This document shows, one piece after another, positions 1 through 7,987 of a stretch of DNA of 64,000 nucleotides. The stretch is from contig CAWJEG010000007.1 in assembly GCA_963841845.1 (NCBI GenBank), positions 1 through 64,000 of the forward strand. Reading direction: 5' to 3'. The notes under the pieces were generated by a model that ran no database searches, was not told the DNA's origin, and saw nothing but the letters and a program-made list of their open reading frames with translations. The stretch is from CAVVGZ01 sp963841845 (GTDB lineage Bacteria; Chloroflexota; Anaerolineae; Anaerolineales; Anaerolineaceae). A program made the position numbers and the translations under genes. Numbering within the stretch: position 1 is the stretch's first letter; every line of letters starts with the position of its first letter.

Positions 1-315
1 AAAATATTTGAACAGGTATTTATCATGAGAAGATGCATCCATTTTCTTCATTAGGTGACTGGGTAGAATGATCTTTTTCGTGACCCAGCTCGGGGCAAGG
101 TAATTAATCTAGTTTTTTCCACAATAAGCACATCCGGATCCCCAAAACCTATCTATTTGGATAGGTTTTCAGGTTAATAACCTACCGATATTGGTATATT
201 GCGATGAAATCGATGAAATGATACGCTTGATCTATCTCAAGAAGAGAACCGTTTAGTAGTTAACAAATAATCTCTCTTCTCAATTATATAGTTCAAGGAA
301 TTAGCGCATGTTTAA
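1..315. other. Intergenic region at window start
   Basis: No coding region can be supported here. The forward frame starting at base 1 stays open only to a TAG at 52-54, too short to be called the tail of a gene. The only structured element is the hairpin at 144-169, listed separately. Confidence 0.5.
144..169. terminator. Bidirectional terminator-like hairpin
   Basis: Bases 144-153 (AAAACCTATC) and 160-169 (GATAGGTTTT) form a perfect 10-bp stem around a 6-base loop. The outer stem is A-rich on one side and T-rich on the other, so either strand would give a hairpin ending in a short U tract. It probably ends a transcript entering from beyond the window edge or the leftward tRNA transcript. 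Confidence 0.5.
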
Positions 316-342
316 ACCAAAAACGACCATTTCTGGTCGTCT
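316..342 (-). terminator. Terminator of the initiator tRNA gene
   Basis: On the minus strand, directly downstream of the tRNA, ACGACCA pairs with TGGTCGT (334-340 with 323-329) and is followed by TTTTT, GG and TTT. This is a canonical intrinsic terminator for a single-gene tRNA transcript. Confidence 0.8.
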
Positions 343-351
343 TGAAAATAG

Positions 352-423
352 TAGCGGGGCTCAGATTCGAACTGAGGACCTCCGGGTTATGAGCCCGACG
401 AGCTGCCACTGCTCTACCCCGCA
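352..423 (-). tRNA. Initiator tRNA-fMet (anticodon CAT)
   Basis: The minus strand folds as a complete tRNA cloverleaf: six paired acceptor bases (GCGGGG with CCCCGC), a D arm, an anticodon arm with loop CTCATAA, and a T arm with GTTCGAATC-type loop. Two hallmarks identify the initiator rather than the elongator: three consecutive G-C pairs in the anticodon stem (GGG/CCC), and no Watson-Crick pair between positions 1 and 72 (here T against T; E. coli has C and A). The 3' CCA is not encoded. The gene stands alone between its own promoter and terminator. Confidence 0.92.
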
Positions 424-437
424 TCAATTGGACTGAA

Positions 438-466
438 ATTATATCGTATAAAACTAGGAGCGTCAA
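438..466 (-). promoter_or_regulatory. Promoter of the tRNA-fMet gene
   Basis: Minus strand: -35 TTGACG (461-466), a 17-base spacer and -10 TATAAT (438-443), ending 14 bases before the tRNA 5' end. Close to sigma-70-type consensus. Confidence 0.8.
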
Positions 467-555
467 GCGAATTTTCAAAATCAGTAAAAACAGGGATGAT
501 CAAAAATGCGCAGTCCCCAGTTTTGGGAGGCAGGAGGCAGCCAGGTTTTCAGATA

Positions 556-1071
556 CTACTTTGCGCTGATATCACTGGCAATTTCGCCGACCCACCTGCG
601 GATATCTTCCCAATCCCGCAGGTCGTTGGGCGGCATCTTTTTCATCGCAGGTATTAAATTGTAAGGGAAATGCAGCCCGGAAGGATCGAACTTGCCGCCA
701 ATCAATTTTATCCCGGCAGGTTTCAACCAGGGAAATTTCGCTATTTCACTCTCAAGGTTCCGTTGTACTTCCTGCCTGTCTTTTTCTATCTCTGGTCCGA
801 CAGGGCCGCCAGCAAATATATAAACGGGCAAATCCCCTTTAAGATCTTTTTTAAAGCGCGAAAGGAACCGGCGAGCATCCTTGTGGAGATGGAACATATA
901 TAGGGGAGCGCCAATCACCACAGCACTGTATCCATGCAGGGATTTCACCTCGCCGGCAGGTTTAAGCTCAATTTCAAACGCCATTTCCCGCAACGCTTCT
1001 GCCACTGCCTCGGCCACTTCCTTCGTCGAGCCATGCGTTGTCGCGTAAGCCACCAGAATTTTTTTTACCAT
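556..1071 (-). CDS. Flavodoxin-domain protein
   Basis: 171 aa, flavodoxin fold. The N-terminus (VAYATTHGSTKEVA, about residues 8-21) is the FMN phosphate-binding loop of the family, and the domain covers nearly the whole protein. It belongs with the short flavodoxin/HemG-like (protoporphyrinogen oxidase) group often annotated as 'flavodoxin domain-containing'. There is no signal peptide or membrane segment, so it is cytoplasmic. An AGAGGAG ribosome-binding site lies about 10 bases before the ATG. It is the last gene of a leftward group (photolyase, Rieske protein, this), 96 bases behind the Rieske gene. The actual electron partner is unknown; donation to the Rieske protein is a guess from position only. 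Confidence 0.8.
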   Translation of the reverse strand: MVKKILVAYATTHGSTKEVAEAVAEALREMAFEIELKPAGEVKSLHGYSAVVIGAPLYMFHLHKDARRFLSRFKKDLKGDLPVYIFAGGPVGPEIEKDRQEVQRNLESEIAKFPWLKPAGIKLIGGKFDPSGLHFPYNLIPAMKKMPPNDLRDWEDIRRWVGEIASDISAK

Positions 1072-1167
1072 CTTTCCAACTCCTCTCTGAGGAAGACCAG
1101 CTCCAAATCTGTAACCTTCTCAGCAGATTAAACCAGCTAACCGGTAATCTGCCGAATTAAATGCGCC

Positions 1168-2175
1168 TCATTTCTGCGCTACCTCGTGCCCTGCCAGTGC
1201 CATCAGTTCCTCCCTCCTGCGGCGGTACTCGACAATCGGGCGGTCGCCAGGGATCATCTTCTCGCCTATGCGCAAACCGGAAGGCTGCGGCTGATGGGTT
1301 TCCACCACACGGCGGTCCTGGTGCGCCACCATCACATTGAAAGGTATGGATGCCCACGCCACCAGGTCACGCAGCAGCGGCACATTCATAAAGCGCTGGC
1401 AGAAGCGCAGGTAGAGGAGTGTGTTTTCCTCATCCACCGGCACAAAAGCAGCCACGATGCGCACATCTTCCGATATGCGGTTCTGCCACAGGTTCGGGAA
1501 GATAAACTCCAGCCGGAATCCGTTTGGGTGCGGGATGGGCAGTTCGCCAGACTTGCGCGGGGGTGTGCCGTCGTCCAGGCGGTTGTAGACATAAACATTA
1601 AAGGCATCCTCGCCGACCCACTCGATGGCCGGGCCATCCACTACCGTGCGGTTGCCGCGGCCAATTGTACTCTGGTGGATAAAAGGCAGGTGCACCACAT
1701 CCAGCTGGTTCTCGATGACGCGTGAGTAGTGCGCCTTCCAGGGATCATAAACGCTTTTATAGGTGAAGCCATCGCCGATGTCATCAAAAAAGCGTGGCGC
1801 AGACAGTTCTTCCGGCGTGTTATCTCCCCACCAGGCCCAGATGAAGCCCTCGGCTTCGTGGGTTGGGTAGCTGTTGGCCCGGAAAGCTTTCGGAACAGGT
1901 GCACTGTGGCCATTGGCAGGGATAAGGACAGCCTGCCCGGAAGGATCGTAACGGAAGCCGTGAAATGGGCATTCCAGCGTTCCATCCACCACCCTGCCCT
2001 TGCTCAATTCGATGCCCCGGTGGGGGCATTTATCATGCAGGCAGCTCACTTTACCCGTGACGTCACGCCAGAAGACCAGCTTTTCGCCCATTCGCGTAAC
2101 GCCGACCGGCTTGTCCCGGACCTGTTTGGATTCCATGAGTACATACCACTGGTTGCGAATCAACTTCCACCTCAT
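1168..2175 (-). CDS. Rieske [2Fe-2S] aromatic ring-hydroxylating oxygenase-type protein
   Basis: 335 aa. The N-terminal Rieske domain binds a [2Fe-2S] cluster through Cys50/His52 and Cys69/His72 (CPH, 16 residues, CPFH). The C-terminal catalytic domain has the mononuclear iron motif ENQLDVVHLPFIH with Asp159, His162 and His167. It resembles single-component-type oxygenase alpha subunits (phenylpropionate/vanillate family) and pheophorbide-type Rieske oxygenases; the substrate cannot be told. The ATG at 2175 is preferred: a TTG two codons upstream would also read, but neither has a clear ribosome-binding site. It starts 42 bases behind photolyase and is probably cotranscribed with it. An O2-dependent enzyme in a mainly anaerobic gene context is noteworthy. 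Confidence 0.85.
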   Translation of the reverse strand: MRWKLIRNQWYVLMESKQVRDKPVGVTRMGEKLVFWRDVTGKVSCLHDKCPHRGIELSKGRVVDGTLECPFHGFRYDPSGQAVLIPANGHSAPVPKAFRANSYPTHEAEGFIWAWWGDNTPEELSAPRFFDDIGDGFTYKSVYDPWKAHYSRVIENQLDVVHLPFIHQSTIGRGNRTVVDGPAIEWVGEDAFNVYVYNRLDDGTPPRKSGELPIPHPNGFRLEFIFPNLWQNRISEDVRIVAAFVPVDEENTLLYLRFCQRFMNVPLLRDLVAWASIPFNVMVAHQDRRVVETHQPQPSGLRIGEKMIPGDRPIVEYRRRREELMALAGHEVAQK

Positions 2176-2217
2176 CAACAATATATTTAAAATTCTATGG
2201 CTTATTAGGAGTTAGCC

Positions 2218-3603
2218 TTATAAGCTGCAAGTGTCCTGCTCGCGCGCCCCGGCATGGTCAACAACCGGTTCCGGGTAATCCCGTCCGATTATCACACCGG
2301 CAGCCACCTGCACTTCCAGCGGCATCAGCCAGGGCTCATGGATAAACTGCACGGGAACCCTTCTCAACTCGGGTATGTAACTCCTTACATAATCCCCTGA
2401 TGGATCGAATTTCTTGCCCTGCGAAACCGGGTTGAAAATGCGGAAATATGGGGCAGCATCGGTTCCAACCCCGGCAGTCCACTGCCAGCCGCCGTTATTG
2501 GATGCCGGATCCCCGTCCACCAGGTTTTCCATGAACCACCTTTCACCTTCCTGCCAGTTTATGAGCAGGTCCTTTACCAGGAAGGAAGCCGTTATCATGC
2601 GCGCCCGGTTGTGCATCCAGCCGGATTGGCTAAGCTGGCGCATGGCAGCATCCACGACCGGGTATCCGGTCAGGCCATCCTTCCATCTTTGCAGGTCCTG
2701 TTCGGATTGGCGCCAGGTAATTCCCCTCATCTTCTCCTGGAAAGCCTCTTTTTGTACATTTGGAAAATGGTAAAGGATGCTGGTGTAGAATTCGCGCCAG
2801 ATTAGCTCGTTCAACCAGGTCTGGCAGCCTTTCAATGAGTTGGCATCTCTGGCTGAGTGGATTAACTGAAGGACTTCATTCACCGCCTGCCTGGCCGGCA
2901 GCATACCAAAACGGAAGTATGGTGATAGCTGTGAGGTCCCTTCCAAATCCATCCGGTTGCGGTCCTGGTCATATCGGAATATCCCTTCGGACAGGAAGTC
3001 CTTCAGGCGTTTTTGGGCTTCCTGCTCGCCAGCTGCAAAGTAAGGAGAGGCCTGATACTGCGGGATCGGCAGAGATTCTACCCGTGGGACAGGAGGAAAT
3101 AATTCTGGTACCACGGTTCCAGACTTCCCCGGCAGCGGCAGTTCTCTCCAAAGCCTTGAAAACGGGGTAAACACGCGGTATACGCCCCCATCTGCTTTCT
3201 TCAGGGATTCCGGATGATGGACTGTCAAGCCCTGCACAATTTCCAAAGGAAGGAGGCTGGCAATTCGAGAGTCCCTTGACCTGGCATAGGGGCTGTAATC
3301 CTCCTCGGCGCAAATCCTATGCACCTCAATTTCCTGAAACAATTTCTCAAGCTCCTCAAGTGGATCTCCGCTGCGAACCACAAGGCGGGACCCCCGTTTG
3401 CGCAGGTCATTATCCAGCCTGTCAAGCCCTTCCCACAAGAATGACTGCCGCTTTGGGGCCTGTTTCTGAACTAATACAGGGTCAAGGATAAACAATGGCA
3501 GCAGATTATCTGTTTCCTCCAGGGAAGCCGCCAATGCCGGGTTATCCGCTAGTCTTAAATCCCGCCTCATCCACCAGATCGTTGTTCGCATGGGTTTTTC
3601 CAT
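2218..3603 (-). CDS. phr: Deoxyribodipyrimidine photolyase (class I CPD photolyase)
   Basis: 461 aa, full length for the family. An N-terminal antenna-cofactor alpha/beta domain begins with TTIWWMRRDLRLADNPAL. The C-terminal FAD-binding domain has the diagnostic blocks GYPVVDAAMRQL, GWMHNRARM, ASFLVKDLL, NNGGWQW and FRIFNPVSQ. The enzyme uses blue light and FADH- to split UV-induced cyclobutane pyrimidine dimers. The ATG at 3603 has no obvious ribosome-binding site. The 215 bases upstream hold a promoter, a 17-codon leader ORF with an excellent ribosome-binding site and two strong hairpins, so expression may depend on coupling or attenuation through that leader. Confidence 0.93.
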   Translation of the reverse strand: MEKPMRTTIWWMRRDLRLADNPALAASLEETDNLLPLFILDPVLVQKQAPKRQSFLWEGLDRLDNDLRKRGSRLVVRSGDPLEELEKLFQEIEVHRICAEEDYSPYARSRDSRIASLLPLEIVQGLTVHHPESLKKADGGVYRVFTPFSRLWRELPLPGKSGTVVPELFPPVPRVESLPIPQYQASPYFAAGEQEAQKRLKDFLSEGIFRYDQDRNRMDLEGTSQLSPYFRFGMLPARQAVNEVLQLIHSARDANSLKGCQTWLNELIWREFYTSILYHFPNVQKEAFQEKMRGITWRQSEQDLQRWKDGLTGYPVVDAAMRQLSQSGWMHNRARMITASFLVKDLLINWQEGERWFMENLVDGDPASNNGGWQWTAGVGTDAAPYFRIFNPVSQGKKFDPSGDYVRSYIPELRRVPVQFIHEPWLMPLEVQVAAGVIIGRDYPEPVVDHAGAREQDTCSL

Positions 3604-3674
3604 TCTATTTTTATTGATACCATTTAGATATTATCTTTTTTTAGCCCCGAATCGATTAATATCGCCTTAATGGG

Positions 3675-3698
3675 TGAAGCCGCCTTTTCAGGCGGCTT
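3675..3698. repeat. Perfect 9-bp inverted repeat in the photolyase leader
   Basis: GAAGCCGCC (3675-3683) and GGCGGCTTC (3690-3698) form a GC-rich hairpin with a 6-base loop. It looks like a terminator stem but has no U tract on either strand. It lies between the leader ORF and the photolyase start codon. Confidence 0.7.
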
Positions 3699-3707
3699 CG
3701 GGTGTTC

Positions 3708-3749
3708 GCTGCGACATCCTCAGGAAACTACAAGGAGGGATGTCGCAGC
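3708..3749 (-). promoter_or_regulatory. 12-bp leader hairpin overlapping a short ORF
   Basis: GCTGCGACATCC (3708-3719) and GGATGTCGCAGC (3738-3749) form a perfect 12-bp stem with an 18-base loop. On the minus strand the 5' arm is codons 9-12 of the leader ORF, the loop contains its last codons and stop, and the 3' arm starts just after the stop. A ribosome on the leader ORF would melt the stem. The loop also contains CCUCCU, which could pair with the leader's own AGGAGG. Confidence 0.65.
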
Positions 3750-3773
3750 GGTACGTAAGTAACTACTATCCAT
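3720..3773 (-). CDS. Candidate 17-aa leader peptide upstream of photolyase
   Basis: Minus-strand ORF of 17 codons, peptide MDSSYLRTAATSLLVVS, then TGA. It has a near-perfect Shine-Dalgarno (AGGAGGTGAT) eight bases before the ATG, the best in this region, and a good promoter 46 bases further upstream. The second half of the ORF is one arm of a 12-bp hairpin. These are typical of leader peptides that control downstream genes by ribosome position; I do not recognise the peptide. The peptide is too short for homology, so the call rests on the ribosome-binding site, promoter and hairpin geometry. Alternatively it is a small structured RNA with a chance ORF. Confidence 0.5.
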   Translation of the reverse strand: MDSSYLRTAATSLLVVS

Positions 3774-3818
3774 AGACATCACCTCCTCGTGTAAAGATAG
3801 CGACATTAAACTAAATAA

Positions 3819-3848
3819 ATTATTTCACATATTGGATAGAAAAGTCAA
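3819..3848 (-). promoter_or_regulatory. Promoter for the leader ORF and photolyase group
   Basis: Minus strand: -35 TTGACT (3843-3848), an 18-base spacer and -10 AATAAT (3819-3824). The expected transcription start is near 3811, about 25 bases before the leader's Shine-Dalgarno. Confidence 0.65.
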
Positions 3849-3950
3849 GAATTTCCAACCCGATTTGGACTAATACTATATACAATCTACGTTATATTCC
3901 AACCCAAAAATAAGAAGATGAAATAATAAAAAGGACCGGTCTCAGGAACA

Positions 3951-5159
3951 TCAAGGCATTGAAAAAGTAATCCGTCTTTCCTGACCTTCCTCAGCAACCG
4001 TGCTGCTTTTTCCCATCAGTTCTAACCAGGTTTTTCCCGGTGAGAACGGAAAAGGATCTCCGTTTTCATCGGTGAATTGCAGGATTTTTTCCCGTCCTTC
4101 ACGGGACCACTTCACCGGGTATAGTTTTCCATCGCGGGCAACCAGGGCATCCCCTTCTCCTTCCAGGTGGATATCAAATACCTGGGCATCTTCCAGGATC
4201 TGTTCATATTCTACAAACACATAAACTAAATTATCGGCGTAGATTTCTTCTCCAGTAAGGCGGTCATAAGCCGGTGCATATGCCTCTTGAACGTTATTCA
4301 TATCATCCTGGGTTTCTTCAAATCGCAGGTATTTGCCACTTTCCGGAACATAATCCCAGTAATGATAACTGACGCCTGAAAAGCGCCCAAATATCCTCGA
4401 TACATCTTCCCCGCCAGGCGGGATTTGAATTTGGAACAACATCCCGTCCAGGTTCTGGCGCGAATTATCTGCCTCATACCTCTCATAAATTGCAGGCAGT
4501 TCTTCCGGGTTCACCATAAGAAAATTATTGCCCTCGGGCTCATAACGAAACATGGCCGGAGATGTGTTAGGTCCCTCTTGAAAGATGCGATCTTTAAAAT
4601 CAGAATCGATCAGAATATCCAGCAATTCCCGGTACGCTCCACCAAAGATAAGCATGGCGTCATACATATTGACAAGGTGCAGGTCAGCATGTCGCGCAGA
4701 TCGGATAGGTCCAATCATCTCCGGGTTTGTTCCATAGAAGACTGCAGCAAATCGGGTATAACCATATTCGAGGTAATATTCAATGACATGATCCGCCATG
4801 GATAATCCCCAGGCCGGGCGGCTGTCACGGGGTGCATTTTGTATTTTTACAACTATCGGACGCCGGTCTAAAAGTCCGGGGTCTTTAACAGTGCGTCCGG
4901 TGAGTGGGTTAATCTGGTCGGGGAAATCACCAGGTCCAAATCCTTCAACGGGATAATCCGCAAGTTCCGTTGGCTCTTCTGGAGTTGGTGTCTGGGTCGG
5001 AACCGGCGAAGCCTCCGCTTTAAAGATTGGCTCTATGGTGATAACAGGTATGGGGGTTGCCTGTTCAATTGGTTCCTGGCGATTACATGCAGAAATCCCG
5101 CCTGATAAGACCAGTAGAGATATAAAACCTGATAACATCCATTTACGTATATTAATCAT
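3951..5159 (-). CDS. DUF3048 domain-containing lipoprotein
   Basis: 402 aa from the ATG at 5159, which has GAGGTG seven bases upstream; a start five codons earlier lacks this. The N-terminus is a lipoprotein signal peptide with Cys25 as the lipid-modified residue (ISAC). A low-complexity Pro/Thr/Glu linker of about 50 residues follows, then a DUF3048 region (YerB-like) with NPLTGRTV, RRPIVVKIQNAPRDSRPAWGL and IGPIRSARHAD. YerB-type proteins are cell-surface lipoproteins of unknown activity. Transcribed leftwards, divergent from the DUF2085 operon, with less than 75 bases between the start codons. Confidence 0.85.
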   Translation of the reverse strand: MINIRKWMLSGFISLLVLSGGISACNRQEPIEQATPIPVITIEPIFKAEASPVPTQTPTPEEPTELADYPVEGFGPGDFPDQINPLTGRTVKDPGLLDRRPIVVKIQNAPRDSRPAWGLSMADHVIEYYLEYGYTRFAAVFYGTNPEMIGPIRSARHADLHLVNMYDAMLIFGGAYRELLDILIDSDFKDRIFQEGPNTSPAMFRYEPEGNNFLMVNPEELPAIYERYEADNSRQNLDGMLFQIQIPPGGEDVSRIFGRFSGVSYHYWDYVPESGKYLRFEETQDDMNNVQEAYAPAYDRLTGEEIYADNLVYVFVEYEQILEDAQVFDIHLEGEGDALVARDGKLYPVKWSREGREKILQFTDENGDPFPFSPGKTWLELMGKSSTVAEEGQERRITFSMP

Positions 5160-5230
5160 AGTAACACACCTCATATCTTTATTTTAACAGCAAAATGATA
5201 TGCTTGCAGGAGGGGTGCAATAAAAATATA

Positions 5231-6058
5231 ATGATTCAAACAATGGAGATGTTGGAGCAGGAGCATAGAAAGCTTAAACCAATCATGGTAATCCTTCCGG
5301 TTATTGCCTTGCTTGTAGTGGCAGGCTGGTGGTATTTGACTCCACCCGGTCTGCTCGGCAAAGCCGATGCGATTGGCTATGCCATCTGTCACCGCATACC
5401 CGAACGTTCTTTTTGGTTATTTGGTCGACAAATGCCGTTATGTGCCCGCTGTTCGGGCATGCAGTTGGGAGCCTTGCTGGGGATGGGGTATCTCTTCACT
5501 CGCGGCAGGTATGGTAAAATGCCTCCTCTCAAAATCTCCCTGGTTCTGGCAATATTTTTTATTGCATTCGCTATTGATGGGATTAATTCATATCTGAATT
5601 TATTTGTATTAGATCCAATCTTATATCCCTCCAATAACATCCTGAGGCTCGTTACCGGCACTGGATTGGGGATCGCAATTGCTGCTGTGACTGTTCCAAT
5701 ATTCAATCAGACCATGTGGAACAATTGGGTAAACCAACCGTCAATTCCTTCCTTTGCGGTATTCTCTGTACTTTGTGTTCTTGCCTCGATCGTCGTGCTG
5801 GGGATATTGTCGGATCTTCCCATCATTCTCTATCCCCTGGCTTTGCTCAGCGCTGCTAATGTTATATTGTTACTAATGATTGTTTATAGTATTCTGGTGG
5901 TAATATTAATGAAGAAGGAGAACCAGTATCGTTCTTTTAAGGAATTATGGTTAATACTTCTGGCTGGATTTATTTTGGCATTATCCCAAATCTCAGTGAT
6001 GGATTTTCTCCGGTATTCATTAACTGGTACATGGGAAGGATTCACTTTTTTCTCGTAA
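5231..6058 (+). CDS. DUF2085 membrane protein
   Basis: 275 aa with about six hydrophobic segments. The DUF2085 signature is clear: CHRIPERSF at residues 53-61, then LCARCSG at 70-76, giving Cys53, His54, Cys71 and Cys74, plausibly a metal or redox site at the membrane face. Function unknown. The start is uncertain: ATG 5231 is 16 bases from a strong AGGAGGG (5208-5214), rather far, whereas ATG 5195 has no ribosome-binding site and would put the AGGAGGG inside the gene. First gene of a rightward operon of four small membrane proteins. Confidence 0.82.
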   Translation: MIQTMEMLEQEHRKLKPIMVILPVIALLVVAGWWYLTPPGLLGKADAIGYAICHRIPERSFWLFGRQMPLCARCSGMQLGALLGMGYLFTRGRYGKMPPLKISLVLAIFFIAFAIDGINSYLNLFVLDPILYPSNNILRLVTGTGLGIAIAAVTVPIFNQTMWNNWVNQPSIPSFAVFSVLCVLASIVVLGILSDLPIILYPLALLSAANVILLLMIVYSILVVILMKKENQYRSFKELWLILLAGFILALSQISVMDFLRYSLTGTWEGFTFFS

Positions 6059-6080
6059 TGGATAATAGGAGGTTTTAAAA

Positions 6081-6653
6081 ATGGAGGTTCTTAGTATTTT
6101 TTCGGCTTTTGGGCTATCGGCCAGTACAGGGTTGAATGCATATATCCCTTTGATCATTGTTGCCTTGCTGGCAAAATTCACCAATCTTATAACTTTGCAA
6201 TCACCCTGGGATGCACTCACCAGTTGGTGGATTATCGGCATCCTGTTCATTCTGGCACTTATCGAGTTCTTCGCAGATTCTACCCCGGCAATAAACCACG
6301 TAAATGACCTCATCCAGACATTTGTACGACCTGCTGCGGGCGCCATCGCATTTGCAGCCAGCGCCCAGGTAATTACAGATGTCCACCCGATTCTGGCCAT
6401 GGGACTTGGAGTACTCATTTCTGGCGGCGTACATGCCACCAAGGCGCTAGCCGTCCGTCCAGCCGTTACGGCAACTACCGGCGGAGCCGCAAATTTACCC
6501 GTCAGCATGCTGGAGGATTTTACTGCAACGGTTGTTTCCATTATTTCCATTGTGATCCCGATTATCATCGCCTGTATTTTCATCATAATTACAACATGGC
6601 TGATTCTCCGGATGCTGAATAATTATCAAAGACAATATAGAACACAAGAATAA
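6081..6653 (+). CDS. DUF4126 domain-containing membrane protein
   Basis: 190 aa with several membrane segments. It opens with the family pattern FGLSASTGLNAYIPL and has the Gly/Ala-rich repeats AIAFAASAQV and MGLGVLISGGVHATKA typical of DUF4126. AGGAGG lies eight bases before the ATG, and the gene follows the DUF2085 gene by 22 bases. Inner-membrane protein of unknown function; the operon gives no clear pathway. Confidence 0.8.
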   Translation: MEVLSIFSAFGLSASTGLNAYIPLIIVALLAKFTNLITLQSPWDALTSWWIIGILFILALIEFFADSTPAINHVNDLIQTFVRPAAGAIAFAASAQVITDVHPILAMGLGVLISGGVHATKALAVRPAVTATTGGAANLPVSMLEDFTATVVSIISIVIPIIIACIFIIITTWLILRMLNNYQRQYRTQE

Positions 6654-6676
6654 TACAAACCTAGGACGAGGGTTCA

Positions 6677-7027
6677 ATGTCTCTTCAACAACAGGATGTA
6701 ACCCAGGTACAGGGCGTGAAGACAAGCGTCTGGGCGATTATCAGCCTTATTTCCGGAATATTGGCCTGGTTGGGGGTTTGTGGATTGGGCGGCATCGCTG
6801 CTGTAATTTGCGGCCATATCGCCAAAAACGAAATCCATAAAGATCCATCATCCATTACCGGTGACGGTATGGCTACTGCTGGGCTTGTCTTGGGTTATTT
6901 AAATATCTTCCTGGCAGTGATGGGAATTTGCCTGGCATTATTGGTAATAACTGGAGTATTTTCAGGGGCAGCCATCTGCTTCCCCTTTCTCAACGAGGTC
7001 AATTGGAACTTCACAGCTGCACCATAA
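6677..7027 (+). CDS. DUF4190 domain-containing small membrane protein
   Basis: 116 aa. Two hydrophobic segments flank a polar loop in the DUF4190 arrangement: SVWAIISLISGILAWLG, then GGIAAVICGHIAKNEI, then GDGMATAGLVLGYLNIFL. These proteins are common in Gram-positive and Chloroflexota genomes, and their role is unknown. A GAGGG ribosome-binding site lies five bases before the ATG. Third gene of the membrane-protein operon. Confidence 0.8.
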   Translation: MSLQQQDVTQVQGVKTSVWAIISLISGILAWLGVCGLGGIAAVICGHIAKNEIHKDPSSITGDGMATAGLVLGYLNIFLAVMGICLALLVITGVFSGAAICFPFLNEVNWNFTAAP

Positions 7028-7045
7028 AATTTTAGGAGGGTACGA

Positions 7046-7285
7046 ATGAGCGATTTGAACGATTTCCCAGCTAATCCCGAACCGGTAATGACCGCTGCAC
7101 CAGAGGTTTTTGAAGGGCCGGTAATGCCGCCCCCTCAGAAGAGTAAGACAACTACCTACATTATTATTGCTGTTTTAGTTCTCATCCTTTTATGCTGCTG
7201 CTGTGTGGGAATTGTGATATTTGGATTCAGCCAGATGGCGAGCATAATCCGGCTGGAAGATATTCTTAATCAGGTCCCCTATTAG
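7046..7285 (+). CDS. Small single-pass membrane protein, unknown
   Basis: 79 aa, not recognised as a named family. A Pro/Glu-rich N-terminal half (about 36 residues) precedes one strongly hydrophobic segment (TTYIIIAVLVLILLCC, continuing CCVGIVIFGF) with four consecutive Cys in its middle, and a short tail. A good AGGAGG lies seven bases before the ATG. Last gene of the four-gene operon. The cysteine run could be palmitoylation-like or redox-active, but nothing here tests that. Confidence 0.65.
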   Translation: MSDLNDFPANPEPVMTAAPEVFEGPVMPPPQKSKTTTYIIIAVLVLILLCCCCVGIVIFGFSQMASIIRLEDILNQVPY

Positions 7286-7470
7286 GTTCCGGCAGGGAAA
7301 TAATTTCTCTACCAGATTATCGCAAGAAGTACTGCCGGTTGCAATCCAATTGGCTCCATTACTTAGGGTGTCCAGGGAAAGATCAACATGCCGGTGTATT
7401 ATTATATATCGCCAAACAGGTATCGCTGGACTGTGGTGAGAATTCAATCCATGGGAATTTTTTTCAAGAG

Positions 7471-7488
7471 TCTCAAATGGATTTGAGA
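7471..7488. terminator. Weak hairpin between convergent genes
   Basis: TCTCAAAT (7471-7478) and ATTTGAGA (7481-7488) are perfectly complementary and are followed by TTCATTTAT on the plus strand. It lies between the rightward membrane-protein operon and the leftward thiamine operon and may end one or both transcripts. Confidence 0.35.
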
Positions 7489-7493
7489 TTCAT

Positions 7494-7979
7494 TTATGGC
7501 ATGAATTGATCCAATTGAAATTTCCCTGGTTTTGAGAATAATTGCTGCAATTTCCTTAAACTTAACCTGGCTGCTTGCCTGATATGCTGTTCGATGGTTA
7601 ATTCATCAAACTCATTCTCATCCAGCACCAATTGTCTTCCATCCGGGAAAACAAGTAAATCTAAAGCCAGATCGGTATAACGAATAGTATCCCGGTCAAA
7701 TTCTGCCGGTAGGGTTACATTGCAGTACCATGCTTTCAAATGGTCATCCAACCGGTCATGAATTTCAAAAATATTGAACCACTCATCCCGAATGTAAAGT
7801 TCCACAAATCGGTCGCCTTTTCCCAGCAACATGCCATGAAATACCCGGTCATCGCGGTCAAAATATGCTTCGATGATAATTTGATTACCCCGGTTGACAA
7901 GTACACTCCCCTGGTAGCGCCAGGTCTCCTGATTCTGGGGATTCAGTTTTATCACGGTAATTTTGGTACCCATCTCCAT
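7494..7979 (-). CDS. DUF402 domain-containing protein
   Basis: 161 aa from the ATG at 7979; a TTG at 8003 would overlap thiQ by 16 bases. The DUF402 core runs through GMLLGKGDRFVELYI, EIHDRLDDHLKAWYC and YTDLALDLLVFPDGR, with the conserved acidic residues (D, LALDLLV, DENEFDEL) that bind metal in characterised relatives. Known DUF402 proteins hydrolyse nucleoside tri- or diphosphates or act in phosphonate biosynthesis (FomD). It follows thiQ without a gap, so it is translationally coupled to the thiamine operon and under the same riboswitch. A role in trimming phosphorylated thiamine or nucleotides is inference only. Confidence 0.75.
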   Translation of the reverse strand: MEMGTKITVIKLNPQNQETWRYQGSVLVNRGNQIIIEAYFDRDDRVFHGMLLGKGDRFVELYIRDEWFNIFEIHDRLDDHLKAWYCNVTLPAEFDRDTIRYTDLALDLLVFPDGRQLVLDENEFDELTIEQHIRQAARLSLRKLQQLFSKPGKFQLDQFMP

Positions 7980-7987
7980 GGCATCAC

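Noticed and set aside
3675..3749. A mobile element or MITE in the photolyase leader
   Set aside because: The two hairpins differ, there is no target-site duplication, and no second copy was seen in the window. The leader-peptide reading explains more.
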